The notes beneath the pieces were generated by a model. That model was not told the DNA's origin, did not search any database, and saw only the letters and a program-made list of their open reading frames with translations. A program made the position numbers and the translations under genes. From Leeia oryzae DSM 17879 (GTDB taxonomy: Bacteria; Pseudomonadota; Gammaproteobacteria; Burkholderiales; Leeiaceae), in contig NZ_AQXU01000017.1 of assembly GCF_000376945.1 (NCBI RefSeq), positions 62,001 to 126,000 on the forward strand: a DNA stretch of 64,000 nucleotides, given 5' to 3'. The stretch's first letter is position 1. Each line of letters begins with the position of its first letter. Positions 44,060 through 53,611 of this stretch are shown one piece after another.

Positions 44060-45487
44060 TTAGTCCCCTTCTAGCGGCAAACTCACCGTCACCAGCAGGC
44101 CATGCGGCACGGCATCTTGCAGCGTGACGGAGGCATGGTGCCGATGTGCAATTTCCTGAACAATGGCTAGCCCAAGGCCACAGCCACTCCCTGTCTGGGC
44201 GACACGGTAAAAACGCTCAAAGACCCGCACTTTGTCTTCTTCCGGAATGCCGGGGCCATCATCCTCAACCTGGATCGCAGCGAACTCACCATCACGGATC
44301 AGCCGGACCGTAATCGCCCCGCCCTTGCCCGTGTAGTGAATGGCATTGTCGATCAGGTTCATCAGCATTTCTCTAAGGAGTGCCGAATTACCCGCTGTCA
44401 GCATCGGCGGTACATCCGCCTCACATCCCAGATCAATACCGGCTTGCAGCGCCCGTGGCACCGCCTCGGCAGTGGTTTCCCTGACCAGTCGCGTCAGGTC
44501 AACTGGTGCCCTTAAGAGCGCCCTTTCCTGATCCGGCTCGGCCCTGGCCAGCGTCAGTAGCTGATTGACCAGATGAATGCTGCGGGTGGCACTGGTTTGC
44601 ACCAACCGCAGGCGTTCACGCAGCTTGTTGACGTCTGTCTCCTCCATGGCCAGTTCAGTCTGCGACTTCAGGCCGGCCAGCGGGGTTCGCAACTGATGCG
44701 CGGCATCCCCAATGAAGCGCCTCTGGGAGGCTATGCTGTGGTTCACGGCCACCAGCAAGGCATTCAGCGCCTCCGCCAGCGAACGTACCTCGGCCGGTGC
44801 ACTTTCCAGCTCGATGGGTGCCAGATCCCGTGCGTTGCGGTTTTCCACCAAGCGTCTCAGACGACGCAGCGGCGTCAAGCCACGACTGATCCCCCACCAC
44901 ACCAGCACACTGGTGGCGACCATCAGCAGCGACAGCGGCAATGCCGTGGCGTACAGGATTTCACGGGCCAGCTGCTCGCGGGCACTCACCCCTTTGGCCA
45001 CCTGCACCAGCAGCAACTGGGGTTTTTCCGGCGCGCCATAATCTACATACAAGGCCGCCACCCGTACCGGAATGTGCCCCGCCAGCTGGCCATCATAGAA
45101 AAAAGGCTGGTTCCGGACAATAGGCTGGTCCGCAGGTACCGGCGGCAGATTGCGGTTACCCAGAATAAACTTGCCCGGTGGCGTGCTCGCCATATAGAAC
45201 ACCATATCGTCCGGATCTTCTTCCAGAATCTGTTGTGCGGCTCGCGGAAAATCAATGAAGAGGCCACCACCCAGCGGCTTTACCTGCCGGGCCAGTGCCT
45301 TGGATGATTGCCACAGGCTGTGGTCAATCGCGATATTGGCATAACGCAGCGCCACATGATAAGAAACGCCAGCCGCAGCCACCCACAACACCAACTGCGG
45401 CAACAATAGCCAGACCAGCAACTGCCGCCTGAGCGACAGACGCGCCGGCTTGCTTTTGTGCCGGTATGGCAGCTCGGGCAGCGACAT
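44060..45487 (-). CDS. Sensor histidine kinase, TctE/QseC type
   Basis: A 475-residue inner-membrane kinase from ATG 45487, whose A is shared with the TAA of the response regulator (TAATG), so translation is coupled. A first membrane helix (LLVWLLLPQLVLWVAAAGV), a periplasmic 2CSK_N-type sensor of about 130 residues, a second helix (ILYATALPLSLLMVATSVLVWW) and a HAMP segment precede the H-box FIGDAAHQLRTPLAGLKSQ. N-box (LIDNAIHYT), G1 (VEDDGPGIP) and G2 (GCGLGLAIV) complete the ATPase. The architecture resembles the tricarboxylate sensor TctE, but no tct transporter is adjacent, so the ligand is open. Confidence 0.9.
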   Translation of the reverse strand: MSLPELPYRHKSKPARLSLRRQLLVWLLLPQLVLWVAAAGVSYHVALRYANIAIDHSLWQSSKALARQVKPLGGGLFIDFPRAAQQILEEDPDDMVFYMASTPPGKFILGNRNLPPVPADQPIVRNQPFFYDGQLAGHIPVRVAALYVDYGAPEKPQLLLVQVAKGVSAREQLAREILYATALPLSLLMVATSVLVWWGISRGLTPLRRLRRLVENRNARDLAPIELESAPAEVRSLAEALNALLVAVNHSIASQRRFIGDAAHQLRTPLAGLKSQTELAMEETDVNKLRERLRLVQTSATRSIHLVNQLLTLARAEPDQERALLRAPVDLTRLVRETTAEAVPRALQAGIDLGCEADVPPMLTAGNSALLREMLMNLIDNAIHYTGKGGAITVRLIRDGEFAAIQVEDDGPGIPEEDKVRVFERFYRVAQTGSGCGLGLAIVQEIAHRHHASVTLQDAVPHGLLVTVSLPLEGD

Positions 45488-46167
45488 TACGCGCCTTCCT
45501 CCTGACACTCCAGCAGATAGCCCAGCCCACGCACTGTACGGATATTGACCTTGCAAGGTTCCAGTTTCTTGCGCAAGCGGTGAATATACACCTCAATGGC
45601 ATTCAGGCCGACATCGACCGTGCTGTCATCTGCCAGCTCACCGGCAATCTGTTCTTTGGTAACCACTTTGTCGCGCTGGGAGATCAGGATATCCAGTACC
45701 GCCAGTTCCCGGGCAGAGAGATCAAGCGGCACAGTATCGTACCAGACCCGTTGCGCAGCCCGGTCCAGCTTCAGTTTGCCCAGTTGCTGCACGGAAGGCG
45801 GCAAAATCTGGCTACGACGCAGCAACGCACGCAAGCGTGCTTCCAGTTCAGGGAATTCAAACGGCTTGGTCAGGTAGTCATCCGCCCCGGCATCCAGCCC
45901 GGCCACGCGGTTGTCCAGGCCATCCAGTGCGGTCAGCAAGACAATCGGGATGGAGGGTTTGAGCATCCGCACCCGCCGCAGCAAGGTCAGGCCATCTACG
46001 GTCGGCAAGCCAATATCCAGAATGGCCACTTCATAGTCGCCATTGACCATGCGCCGCTCTGCCACGCCACCGTCTGTCTCCCAGTCCACCTCGAAACCGC
46101 TCTTGGTCAAACCGGTGACCAGAGCATCAGCCAGAATGGGGTCATCTTCTGCTAAGAACAGGCGCAT
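45487..46167 (-). CDS. OmpR-family response regulator
   Basis: A 226-residue two-domain regulator. The receiver has acidic pocket ED (residues 8-9), phospho-acceptor Asp in VAILDIGLPTVDGL, Thr in VLLTALD and Lys in DYLTKPF. The winged-helix DNA-binding domain ends with EVYIHRLRKKLEP and RTVRGLGYLLE. It is paired with the coupled kinase gene downstream. It is similar to TctD/QmrA-type regulators; targets unknown. Confidence 0.92.
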   Translation of the reverse strand: MRLFLAEDDPILADALVTGLTKSGFEVDWETDGGVAERRMVNGDYEVAILDIGLPTVDGLTLLRRVRMLKPSIPIVLLTALDGLDNRVAGLDAGADDYLTKPFEFPELEARLRALLRRSQILPPSVQQLGKLKLDRAAQRVWYDTVPLDLSARELAVLDILISQRDKVVTKEQIAGELADDSTVDVGLNAIEVYIHRLRKKLEPCKVNIRTVRGLGYLLECQEEGA

Positions 46168-46250
46168 GGGTGCATCAACCTAAGAAATGATGAAAATAGT
46201 ATATTGGTTTTACCGCAAGACACGGCCAAGCGCAAGCCAGGCTCGATATG

Positions 46251-46283
46251 AAAAAAGCCGTGTGGCATGACCACACGGCTTTT
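46251..46283 (-). terminator. Terminator of tRNA-Leu
   Basis: AAAAAAGCCGTGTGG, loop CATGA, CCACACGGCTTTT. It directly follows the tRNA 3' end on the minus strand and is symmetric. Confidence 0.85.
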
Positions 46284-46289
46284 ATATTC

Positions 46290-46374
46290 TGGTGGGGGAT
46301 GAGAGACTCGAACTCTCACACCTCGCGGCGCTGGAACCTAAATCCAGTGCGTCTACCAATTCCGCCAACCCCCC
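46290..46374 (-). tRNA. tRNA-Leu, anticodon UAG
   Basis: An 85-nt class II tRNA with encoded CCA. The acceptor GGGGGGT pairs with ATCCCCC (one G-U), with discriminator A. The D-arm GGCGGAATTGGTAGACGC is typical of Leu; the anticodon arm is CTGGA-TTTAGGT-TCCAG with anticodon TAG. The long variable arm and the T-arm GAGAG-TTCGAGT-CTCTC are present. It reads CUN-type Leu codons. It borders the glycan locus and could serve as an integration site, but no integrase or att repeat is seen. Confidence 0.95.
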
Positions 46375-46410
46375 GATGCCTGTTTTGTTGCCAAATCAAG
46401 CGAGAACGAG

Positions 46411-46439
46411 ATAATGCCACAAAGCCCGGGGGGAGACAA
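46411..46439 (-). promoter_or_regulatory. Probable promoter of tRNA-Leu
   Basis: Minus strand: TTGTCT (46434-46439), 17 bases, CATTAT (46411-46416), about 36 bases before the mature tRNA 5' end. Confidence 0.4.
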
Positions 46440-46481
46440 GCCAATTTTCCTGAAAATGCAAAAAATAGCGGCCGATGGCAA

Positions 46482-48338
46482 TCAAGCCTGAAACCCGGCC
46501 ACATGCTGGCTCAAGTGACTGCGCAAAGCCGTTTCATCCTGTTCATTGCATACGTCTTCCAGTGCCTTCATGGCCTGCTCAAGATCCTGCTGGTTCCAGG
46601 CAGGTTCATTGGCTTTCATGATACGTGGGTGTGCTGTAGCGGTGGCATCATCATCCACCAGCAATTCTTCATACAGCTTTTCACCCGGCCGCAACCCGGT
46701 ATGGGCGATTTCGATGTCCCCATTGGGATGAGCGGTATCACGGACTTCCAGCCCGGACAAATGCACCATTTTCCGAGCCAGATCCATGATGCGCACCGGT
46801 TCTCCCATGTCCAGCAGGAACACCTCGCCACCATCCGCCATTGCACCCGCCTGTATCACCAACTGGGCCGCCTCCGGAATGGTCATGAAATAACGGGTAA
46901 TGTCCGGATGTGTCAGGGTGATCGGCCCGCCTTTGCGGATCTGCTCTTTGAACAAGGGCACCACCGAGCCACTGGAACCCAGTACATTGCCAAACCGGAC
47001 CATGCTGAACACGGTTTTTTGCCCGGGAATGCTGGCCAGTGCCTGCAAGGATAATTCTGCCATCCGCTTGCTGGCACCCATGACGTTGGTGGGGCGAACC
47101 GCCTTGTCGGTCGAGATCAGAATAAAGCGTTTGACCCCGGCGGCCTGAGCAGCCAGCGCGGTATTCAGCGTGCCAAAGAAGTTGTTGCGAAACCCTTCGA
47201 ACGGGTTGGCTTCGACAATGGGTACATGCTTGTACGCGGCCGCGTGGAACAGGGTATCGACCGAGTATTGTTCGCAAATACGGGTCACACGCGCTTTATC
47301 AGTCACGGAGCCAAGGAGCGCATGAATCTCGACTGGCTGGGCACGGTGGTGCTCCATGCTGCGCAATTCCTGATCAATCCGGTACAAGGCAAACTCGGTC
47401 AGCTCCAGCAGCACCAGCACTTTGGGGCGCTGCATCAGAATCTGTCGGCAAAGCTCGGAGCCAATGGAACCGCCAGCGCCAGTGACCATCACCACCTTGT
47501 CTGTCAGGTTGGCCTGCATCAAGGCCGCGATCGGTTCTACCACTTCGCGGCCCAGCAGTTCTTCGATCGTCACTTCTCGAATGTCCGACAGGCCGACCTT
47601 GCCTTCTACCATGTCCTTCATGTCCGGCACGGTTTTCAGCTGGACGTGCAAGGGTTCGAACAGATTCAGGATATCGCGCTTTTTGGCACGGGAAATCGAA
47701 GGAATGGCCAGCAGCACCTGTTGCACGCCCATCTCTTCGATGATTTGCGGCGCGTTTTGCGGGTCACATACCCGTACGCCGGCGATGATATGCCCGTGCA
47801 ACTGTCGGTCGTGGTCAAAAAACACCACCGGCTGATAATGACGGTCAGCTTCCAGCGCCATGGCCAGTTGCGAGCCCGCACGCCCGGCGCCGAAAATGGC
47901 CACCGGCACCCGGTCCAGGCGCTGGTTTTCCAGGGTGCGCAACAGTCCGCGTGCCAGATAACGGGTCGCGCCGATATAGACCATGGCAATGATCCAGTAG
48001 ATGACGAGCGCACTGCGCGGCATGTGCTCGAAACGCCCAAACGCCACCACGGCCACCAGCAACAATACCGACAACGTCACGCCGCTGAACACGGTGATCA
48101 TGACTTTTTCGTCCATATAGCGGACGACGGCACGGTAAAGCCCCATCTTGATGAAGACGGGGATGGCTACTAGTGGGGCAATCGGTAGCAGGGGCCAGTA
48201 TTGATGCAAATCATGCGGCCATCCACCAAAACGCAGGATGATGCCCGTCAGCAAGGCCAGTGGCAGCAAGATGGCGTCCATCGCCACTAGAAACCACAGG
48301 CGCTGGGATCGGCTTAATCGGTCAAAATAGGGATGCAT
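46482..48338 (-). CDS. Membrane nucleotide-sugar dehydratase (FlaA1/CapD/PglF/WbpM family)
   Basis: A 618-residue inner-membrane enzyme. The N-terminal part has about four transmembrane helices and a degenerate Rossmann domain (PVAIFGAGRAGSQLAMAL). The C-terminal catalytic SDR domain (from about residue 280) has VTGAGGSIGSELCRQI. As in this family, the usual SDR Tyr is replaced (ISTDKAVRPTNVMGASKR contains the Met-Lys version). Members are UDP-GlcNAc 4,6-dehydratases that start 4-amino-4,6-dideoxy-sugar (bacillosamine, QuiNAc or FucNAc-type) synthesis. It is the last gene of the leftward glycan unit, near a PglC-like transferase and an aminotransferase, which suggests a PglF-like role. Confidence 0.88.
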   Translation of the reverse strand: MHPYFDRLSRSQRLWFLVAMDAILLPLALLTGIILRFGGWPHDLHQYWPLLPIAPLVAIPVFIKMGLYRAVVRYMDEKVMITVFSGVTLSVLLLVAVVAFGRFEHMPRSALVIYWIIAMVYIGATRYLARGLLRTLENQRLDRVPVAIFGAGRAGSQLAMALEADRHYQPVVFFDHDRQLHGHIIAGVRVCDPQNAPQIIEEMGVQQVLLAIPSISRAKKRDILNLFEPLHVQLKTVPDMKDMVEGKVGLSDIREVTIEELLGREVVEPIAALMQANLTDKVVMVTGAGGSIGSELCRQILMQRPKVLVLLELTEFALYRIDQELRSMEHHRAQPVEIHALLGSVTDKARVTRICEQYSVDTLFHAAAYKHVPIVEANPFEGFRNNFFGTLNTALAAQAAGVKRFILISTDKAVRPTNVMGASKRMAELSLQALASIPGQKTVFSMVRFGNVLGSSGSVVPLFKEQIRKGGPITLTHPDITRYFMTIPEAAQLVIQAGAMADGGEVFLLDMGEPVRIMDLARKMVHLSGLEVRDTAHPNGDIEIAHTGLRPGEKLYEELLVDDDATATAHPRIMKANEPAWNQQDLEQAMKALEDVCNEQDETALRSHLSQHVAGFQA

Positions 48339-48400
48339 CCGTAAACTCTACCTAACTCCACAATCAAAAGGGGGCCATTTCAAATTGGCACTCGGCATGG

Positions 48401-48994
48401 TCATCGCAAAATCGCCAGGACTGTCTTGAATATCAGCACGATATCCAGTCCCAGACTCTGCCTGGCCACATACTGGCAATTCAGCGCCAGTTTGGCCGGC
48501 ATGACTTCTTCAATATAAGTTTTCTCGGGGTTGGCAGATGCGCCAAGCAGCGCATTTTCATGCCGGTATTCAATACTGGCGAGATCGGTAATCCCCGGGC
48601 GTACTGACAACACCTGCCGCTTGATGTCCTCAGGATATAGCGCCACATATCTGGGCACCTCCGGGCGCGGCCCGACCAGGCTCATCGTCCCTGCCAGCAC
48701 GTCAATCAATTGCGGCAACTCATCGAGCTTGTAGTGGCGCAAAAACTGCCCGCTGCGGGTAATCCGATTATCCTGGCCCACCGTAATCTGCAGCCCGCTT
48801 CGCTCTGCGTCTACGCGCATGGTACGGAATTTATGGATACGAAATAGCTGGCCAAAACGCCCTACCCGTTCTTGCCGGAAAAACACCGGACCAGAAGAAT
48901 CGTACTTGATCCAGAGCGCCACCAGCACAAACAGCGGCAACAGGCACAGTAGCCCGATGCCTGCCAGCAGAAGGTCAAACAGCCGTTTCAGCAC
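48401..48994 (-). CDS. Initiating phosphoglycosyl transferase (PglC/WcaJ-C-terminal type)
   Basis: A 197-residue monotopic phosphoglycosyl transferase that transfers a sugar 1-phosphate to undecaprenyl phosphate. One re-entrant membrane helix at the N-terminus (MLKRLFDLLLAGIGLLCLLPLFVLVALWI) is followed by GPVFFRQERVGRFGQLFRIHKFRTM (catalytic Asp-Glu type region), LRHYKLDELPQLIDVLAGTMSLVGPRPEVP and RPGITDLASIEYR. The short form is that of Campylobacter PglC and Neisseria PglB without its acetyltransferase half. It lies three bases after the aminotransferase gene. Confidence 0.92.
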   Translation of the reverse strand: MLKRLFDLLLAGIGLLCLLPLFVLVALWIKYDSSGPVFFRQERVGRFGQLFRIHKFRTMRVDAERSGLQITVGQDNRITRSGQFLRHYKLDELPQLIDVLAGTMSLVGPRPEVPRYVALYPEDIKRQVLSVRPGITDLASIEYRHENALLGASANPEKTYIEEVMPAKLALNCQYVARQSLGLDIVLIFKTVLAILR

Positions 48995-48996
48995 GG

Positions 48997-50160
48997 TCAG
49001 TGCCCCAGAATCCGGCGTACCGTATCGATCACGCGCGTCTGGTCTTCTTCCGTCATGCGGGTATACAGCGGCAACGTGACTTCCTGCTCGAATGCGGCCT
49101 GTGCAACCGGGAACATCTCCGGCGTCAGCTGGTAGCCATCACGCCAGACCGGATGCAGATGCAGCGGAATGAAGTGCACCGATGTCCCGATGCCGGCCTC
49201 GGCCATTTTCTGGATGAATTCGTCGCGACTAACGGGGGCTTCTGCCGTCAAACGTACCGGGTACAAATGCCACGCATGCAGATCACCGGCATGGGCGGGT
49301 CTTGCAGGCAGCACCAGCGGCAGCCCTTGCAGCTCGGCATCAAAGCGCTTGGCCATGGCTTCGCGCTTTTCATGGAAGGCGGGGAGTCGTTTCAGCTGGT
49401 GGATGCCCATGGCTGCCGCAATATCCGGCATATTGTATTTGAAGCCGGGCGCGACCACTTCATAGAACCAGGCTGGGGTTTTGGAGACATAGCGATCAAA
49501 GGCATCCCGACTGATCCCGTGCAAACGCATGACCTTGCAACGGGCAATCAGGGCTTTGTGACGGGAAACCACCATGCCGCCTTCGCCGGTGGTCATGGTC
49601 TTGTTGGCATAGAAACTGAAGACGGTGATATCGGAGGCCAGCGTACCGATATTCGCCCCTTTGTAGGTCGTCGGCAGCGCATGTGCCGCATCTTCTACCA
49701 CTTTAAGACCATGCTCTTTGGCGATAGCGAGGATGGCGTCCATGTCACAAGCCAGCCCGGCAAAATGCACCGGTACAATCGCCCGGGTTTTGTCGGTAAT
49801 GGCGGCGCGAATGGCGGCGGGTGAAATGTTCATGGTCACCGGGTCAATATCCACACACACCGGATGTGCCCCCAGATAACGTACGACTTCCGCCGTGGCG
49901 GTGAAAGTATACGTTGGTACAATCACTTCGTCGCCGGCAGACACGCCGACGGCTTCCAGGGCCAGATGCAGGCCGGCGGTTGCCGAGTTGACCGCAATGG
50001 CTTCTACGTCCCCGCCGACAAAGGCGGCAAAATCCGCCTCGAACTGGCGGGTTTTCGGCCCGGTGGTCACCCAGCCAGAACGCAGGGCGTCGACAACTTC
50101 ATTGATTTCATCCTCGCCAATTTCTGGCAAGGCAAACGGCAAGAATTTTTGTTCGCTCAT
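48997..50160 (-). CDS. DegT/DnrJ/EryC1-family sugar aminotransferase
   Basis: A 387-residue PLP aminotransferase. Start at 50160 ([23 protein letters not shown]), where family N-termini begin. PLP contacts: [28 protein letters not shown] and the Schiff-base Lys in [16 protein letters not shown]. Its neighbours, a FlaA1/PglF-type dehydratase and a PglC-type transferase, suggest it aminates a UDP-4-keto-6-deoxy-HexNAc, like PglE/PglC of the bacillosamine pathway. The closest named relatives (ArnB, PseC) use other 4-keto sugars, so the stereochemistry of the product is open. Confidence 0.88.
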   Translation of the reverse strand: MSEQKFLPFALPEIGEDEINEVVDALRSGWVTTGPKTRQFEADFAAFVGGDVEAIAVNSATAGLHLALEAVGVSAGDEVIVPTYTFTATAEVVRYLGAHPVCVDIDPVTMNISPAAIRAAITDKTRAIVPVHFAGLACDMDAILAIAKEHGLKVVEDAAHALPTTYKGANIGTLASDITVFSFYANKTMTTGEGGMVVSRHKALIARCKVMRLHGISRDAFDRYVSKTPAWFYEVVAPGFKYNMPDIAAAMGIHQLKRLPAFHEKREAMAKRFDAELQGLPLVLPARPAHAGDLHAWHLYPVRLTAEAPVSRDEFIQKMAEAGIGTSVHFIPLHLHPVWRDGYQLTPEMFPVAQAAFEQEVTLPLYTRMTEEDQTRVIDTVRRILGH

Positions 50161-50168
50161 AAGTGCAC

Positions 50169-51395
50169 CTATTGCATGGCCGCGACAAACCGCGCAGCCA
50201 GAACCTTGTAATCGTGTTTTGCCAGTACGTATTGCTGGCCCGCCTGCCCCATCCGGCTGCGTTCTGCCGCCGACAGGTTCATCATGTCTTTCACTGCCCG
50301 GGCAATAGCCGCCGGGTCTTCTGCCGCCACACTGATACCGCAACCGGCTTCTTGCACCATATCGTTTCCGGCGGTCACCGAATGCACCACCGGCTTGCCT
50401 GACATCATGTAGTCAAACAGCTTGTTGGGGTTGATGCCAAACCGGTAAATGGGCAACTTGCGCCAGCCAATGAACAATGCATCCGTTTGCGCCAGAAAAG
50501 CCGGTACGGCGGTTTTGGGAATGCCCGCCAGAAAGACCACATTATCCAGACCCAACCGGATAGCTTCGGCTTGCAGTGCCTGCTTGTCCGGCCCTTCCCC
50601 CACCAGTACAAAAGTTACCGGCACGTCTTTCAACTGACTGGCAGCTGCCAGCATCACGTCCAGCGCATTGGCAAGGCCGTGGCCCCCCGCATAACCGATC
50701 ACGAAACGTCCCTGTGCGCGCAAACCTGACAATACCTGCTGATGCACCACCGGCAGCTCGGTCGTATTACCCTGCCATTCGGCAACGTCCACGCCGTTGG
50801 GGATCACCACGTATTTTTCGGCCGCCATTCCGTGGGCCATCATGTAATCTTTGGCGCATGGCAGCATGGATACCACGACATCGGCCGTACGGTATCCAAA
50901 ATCTTCCGCCCATTGCAATAAACGGATGAACGGATGTTTGGGTGACATGCCCCCCACTTCAACCGGGGTCAGCGGCCACAGATCATGCACCTCGTACATC
51001 AGTCTGGCACCGGCCTTACGGGCAATACGGGCGGCCAGCAGGGTATCTAGCGGGTAAGTGGAGGACGCAATCACGACATCCGGCTTGAAAGCTGACTGGT
51101 AGCGTCCGGACATGCGCCACGCTCGCCACAAAAAGGCAAAAATATTCTTGACCCTGGCAACCCCGTTGCCTTCATACGCTGGTGTTTTGCACCAGGTATA
51201 GGTAATACCATCCACCTGTTCGACCTGACAGCTATCTTCCAGCACGGGGTTTACCTGCCGCAGGTGCGAATAATCGGCCGCCAGCATGTGGACCTGATGC
51301 CCGGACCTGACCCACTCTCTGGCCAGATAATAGGGGCGAAACTCCATGCCGTGTCGCGGAGAACCTGCATAGTGGTTGATATACAGAATCTTCAT
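50169..51395 (-). CDS. GT4 glycosyltransferase, WbuB-like
   Basis: A 408-residue GT-B fold glycosyltransferase. [46 protein letters not shown] and the [18 protein letters not shown] block are typical of the WbuB/FnlA-associated L-fucosamine-type transferases. The donor site has [15 protein letters not shown] and [21 protein letters not shown] 51395 is chosen; it overlaps the stop of the preceding GT gene by four bases. Cytoplasmic face of the inner membrane; donor sugar unknown. Confidence 0.85.
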   Translation of the reverse strand: MKILYINHYAGSPRHGMEFRPYYLAREWVRSGHQVHMLAADYSHLRQVNPVLEDSCQVEQVDGITYTWCKTPAYEGNGVARVKNIFAFLWRAWRMSGRYQSAFKPDVVIASSTYPLDTLLAARIARKAGARLMYEVHDLWPLTPVEVGGMSPKHPFIRLLQWAEDFGYRTADVVVSMLPCAKDYMMAHGMAAEKYVVIPNGVDVAEWQGNTTELPVVHQQVLSGLRAQGRFVIGYAGGHGLANALDVMLAAASQLKDVPVTFVLVGEGPDKQALQAEAIRLGLDNVVFLAGIPKTAVPAFLAQTDALFIGWRKLPIYRFGINPNKLFDYMMSGKPVVHSVTAGNDMVQEAGCGISVAAEDPAAIARAVKDMMNLSAAERSRMGQAGQQYVLAKHDYKVLAARFVAAMQ

Positions 51396-52501
51396 GCGTG
51401 GACACCTGGCTTGAGTGTCTCGTACAGGCTGGCCAGCTTCCGTGCCTCGTTGGCCCACTGGTATTTCTGCTCCACAGCGCGCCGGCCGCTCATGCCCATC
51501 TGGCGCGCACGCTCATCATCAGAGAGCAACGTCGTCATGGCAGAGGCAGTCGCCTCGATATCCATCGGGTCAACACAGACCCCGCATGCAGCATCTTCCA
51601 CAATCTGGCGCCACAACGGAAAATCCGAGGCAATCACCGGGATGCCTGCCGCCATATATTCGAATAGCTTGATCGGCAAGGCATCCAGATAATTCGGGAT
51701 CGGATGCAAGGTAACCAGCCCCACCTTGGCACGTCCTAGCAGGCTGGCCACCCCTTGGCGATCCAGCATGCCGGCAAATTCGGTTTTCTGCCAGCCCGGG
51801 GCGGCTTTGGCCGTTGCTTCCAGGCTGGTTTCATTGAATGCGCCCGCCAGCAACAAGGTCGCATCGGTCTTGTCGATGGCCCCCAGCGCTTCCATGATGC
51901 CTCGCACCCGGGTAATCCCGCCGATATAGCAAACCGCGCGTTCTTTCTGATGCCAGTCTGCGGCCGGCGTCAGCTCTTCCAGAATCGGGAAATTGTTTAC
52001 ATCGACCGTATTCGGGTTATGCGGCAAAAACCGGTCACGGATGGTTGGCGTCGCCGCCACGACCGCACTGAAGCGCGCCACGGCAAAATTTTCCAGCGCC
52101 TCAAACGTGCGCGAGATGCATTTGCGCAGCCAAGGGCGAATCCATGGCTTGGACAAGATCTGCAGCGGCACGTCTTCGTGCACATCGTATACCACCATGC
52201 GGTCTGCCAGGCGTAACAACAGGCCTACCGGGATCAGTTCCGGGTCATGAAAGTGATAGGCATCGGCATCCAGCCTGAAGGCAGCACGCAGCACACGCCA
52301 GACGCTCTGGGTCATCCGGCCGGCACGCCCGGTGGCCTTGCCGACATCCAGCACCTCGACGCCATCGCGGCTGGTATTGCCCAAGCCATCGGCCACCACC
52401 AGGGTCACACGGTGCCCCGCGGCAACCAGCGAGCGGCATTCCTTGACAAAGACACGGATGTCGAACCGGGGGTGGGCAGAGGTTAAAACAGCAATATGCA
52501 T
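51392..52501 (-). CDS. GT4 glycosyltransferase
   Basis: A 369-residue GT-B enzyme. N-terminal IAVLTSAHPRFDIRVFVKECRSLVAAGHRVTLVVADG and YHFHDPELIPVGLLLRL are common in glycosyltransferases of capsule and O-antigen loci. The C-terminal donor site is LDALPIKLFEYMAAGIPVIASDFPLWRQIVEDAACG, with the Glu of the EX7E pattern. Overlaps its downstream neighbour by four bases. Specificity unknown. Confidence 0.85.
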   Translation of the reverse strand: MHIAVLTSAHPRFDIRVFVKECRSLVAAGHRVTLVVADGLGNTSRDGVEVLDVGKATGRAGRMTQSVWRVLRAAFRLDADAYHFHDPELIPVGLLLRLADRMVVYDVHEDVPLQILSKPWIRPWLRKCISRTFEALENFAVARFSAVVAATPTIRDRFLPHNPNTVDVNNFPILEELTPAADWHQKERAVCYIGGITRVRGIMEALGAIDKTDATLLLAGAFNETSLEATAKAAPGWQKTEFAGMLDRQGVASLLGRAKVGLVTLHPIPNYLDALPIKLFEYMAAGIPVIASDFPLWRQIVEDAACGVCVDPMDIEATASAMTTLLSDDERARQMGMSGRRAVEQKYQWANEARKLASLYETLKPGVHA

Positions 52502-52510
52502 AAATGACTT

Positions 52511-53611
52511 TTAATGAATGGCCGCAGCATGCGGCGACAAAATCGATGCATACAGTGCCGCAAAACGGCTCATATTGCCTGCATACATCGCTTTTTCTTC
52601 GATACGTTGATAATTGCCTTGCAACAAAGGCTGTACATCCGGGTTGTCAGCCAGTTGCATGGCTTTTTCCAGCACGTCTGCCAGCGATGACATCTCTGTG
52701 CAGATAAATCCATTCACCCCGTCTGTCACCCACTCGCGGTTTGCAGGCAAATCCGAGAGCACCGGGATGCAACCGTACCCCATGGCCTCCAGCAGGCTCA
52801 CCGGCGTGCTGTCACTTTCGGGTACACTGACGAAAATCCGCGCCGCTTCGTAATGCTGCAACAGTTCCGCATGCGGCAAAAAGCCGGAAAATACAATCTG
52901 ATCGTTGACCTGCCGCTCGGCAGCCAGTTTTGTCAGAGCGCCGGTATCTTCGCCTCTGGCGGCCACCTCCAGCGTCCAGCCATCCGCCTTGCCCTCGGAT
53001 ACCAGCCGGGCAAATGCAGAGATAATCGCATCAATACGGTATAACGGCTTGTGTAAACGGCAAGACAGCAATCGTTTAGGCCGCTCCGCAAAATTGTAGG
53101 GAGGCGGAGGCAACTGCTCCAGGCCAAACAGTAGCATTTCCCGCTTGAGCGGCTTGCCCGCCAGCTGGCTGGCAGCATCCAGCAAATAGTCAGAATCTGC
53201 CGTCACCGCCGTTGCAGCCCGCAAATTATACCGAACCATCTGATGCATCAGCCAGTTGCGCTTGGGCAGCAACAAGACATCCGAGCCCCAGCAAGACAAA
53301 ACCCAGGGGGTGGTCGACCCGGACAGTGCCCTGGCGGCATGCCAGGCAACACTGTTGGCCTGTTGTACATGCACCATGTCCGGCTGATATTGCTGCAGCA
53401 CTTGCCGGATAATGCGAGTCGTTTTAAAGGATTTCAGCGAAAAATTGACGATATGCACCGCCGCCAGATTGTCCGGGCGATAGCTTGCATCCGGTTGTCC
53501 GTTACTGATCAGGACAACCTTGCCGCAATACCCCGCTATCCCGCGCAAAAAACGCTGGGTATGGATGGAGTCACTACCGATCAGCACCAGGGTTTGACAC
53601 ACGGGCGTCAT
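52511..53611 (-). CDS. GT4 glycosyltransferase
   Basis: A 366-residue GT-B enzyme: N-terminal TLVLIGSDSIHTQRFLRGIAGYCGKVVLIS, acceptor-side VHVQQANSVAWHAARALS and GSDVLLLPKRNWL, and donor-side VPESDSTPVSLLEAMGYGCIPVLSDLPANREWVTDGVNGF with the EX7E-like pair. It overlaps the aminotransferase-like gene upstream by four bases, a sign of tight coupling. Donor and acceptor unknown. Confidence 0.85.
   Translation of the reverse strand: MTPVCQTLVLIGSDSIHTQRFLRGIAGYCGKVVLISNGQPDASYRPDNLAAVHIVNFSLKSFKTTRIIRQVLQQYQPDMVHVQQANSVAWHAARALSGSTTPWVLSCWGSDVLLLPKRNWLMHQMVRYNLRAATAVTADSDYLLDAASQLAGKPLKREMLLFGLEQLPPPPYNFAERPKRLLSCRLHKPLYRIDAIISAFARLVSEGKADGWTLEVAARGEDTGALTKLAAERQVNDQIVFSGFLPHAELLQHYEAARIFVSVPESDSTPVSLLEAMGYGCIPVLSDLPANREWVTDGVNGFICTEMSSLADVLEKAMQLADNPDVQPLLQGNYQRIEEKAMYAGNMSRFAALYASILSPHAAAIH

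Noticed and set aside
46290-46374. tRNA-Leu as the integration site of a genomic island carrying the glycan genes
   Set aside because: No integrase, no direct repeat of the tRNA 3' end near gltX, and no composition break strong enough to see by eye.
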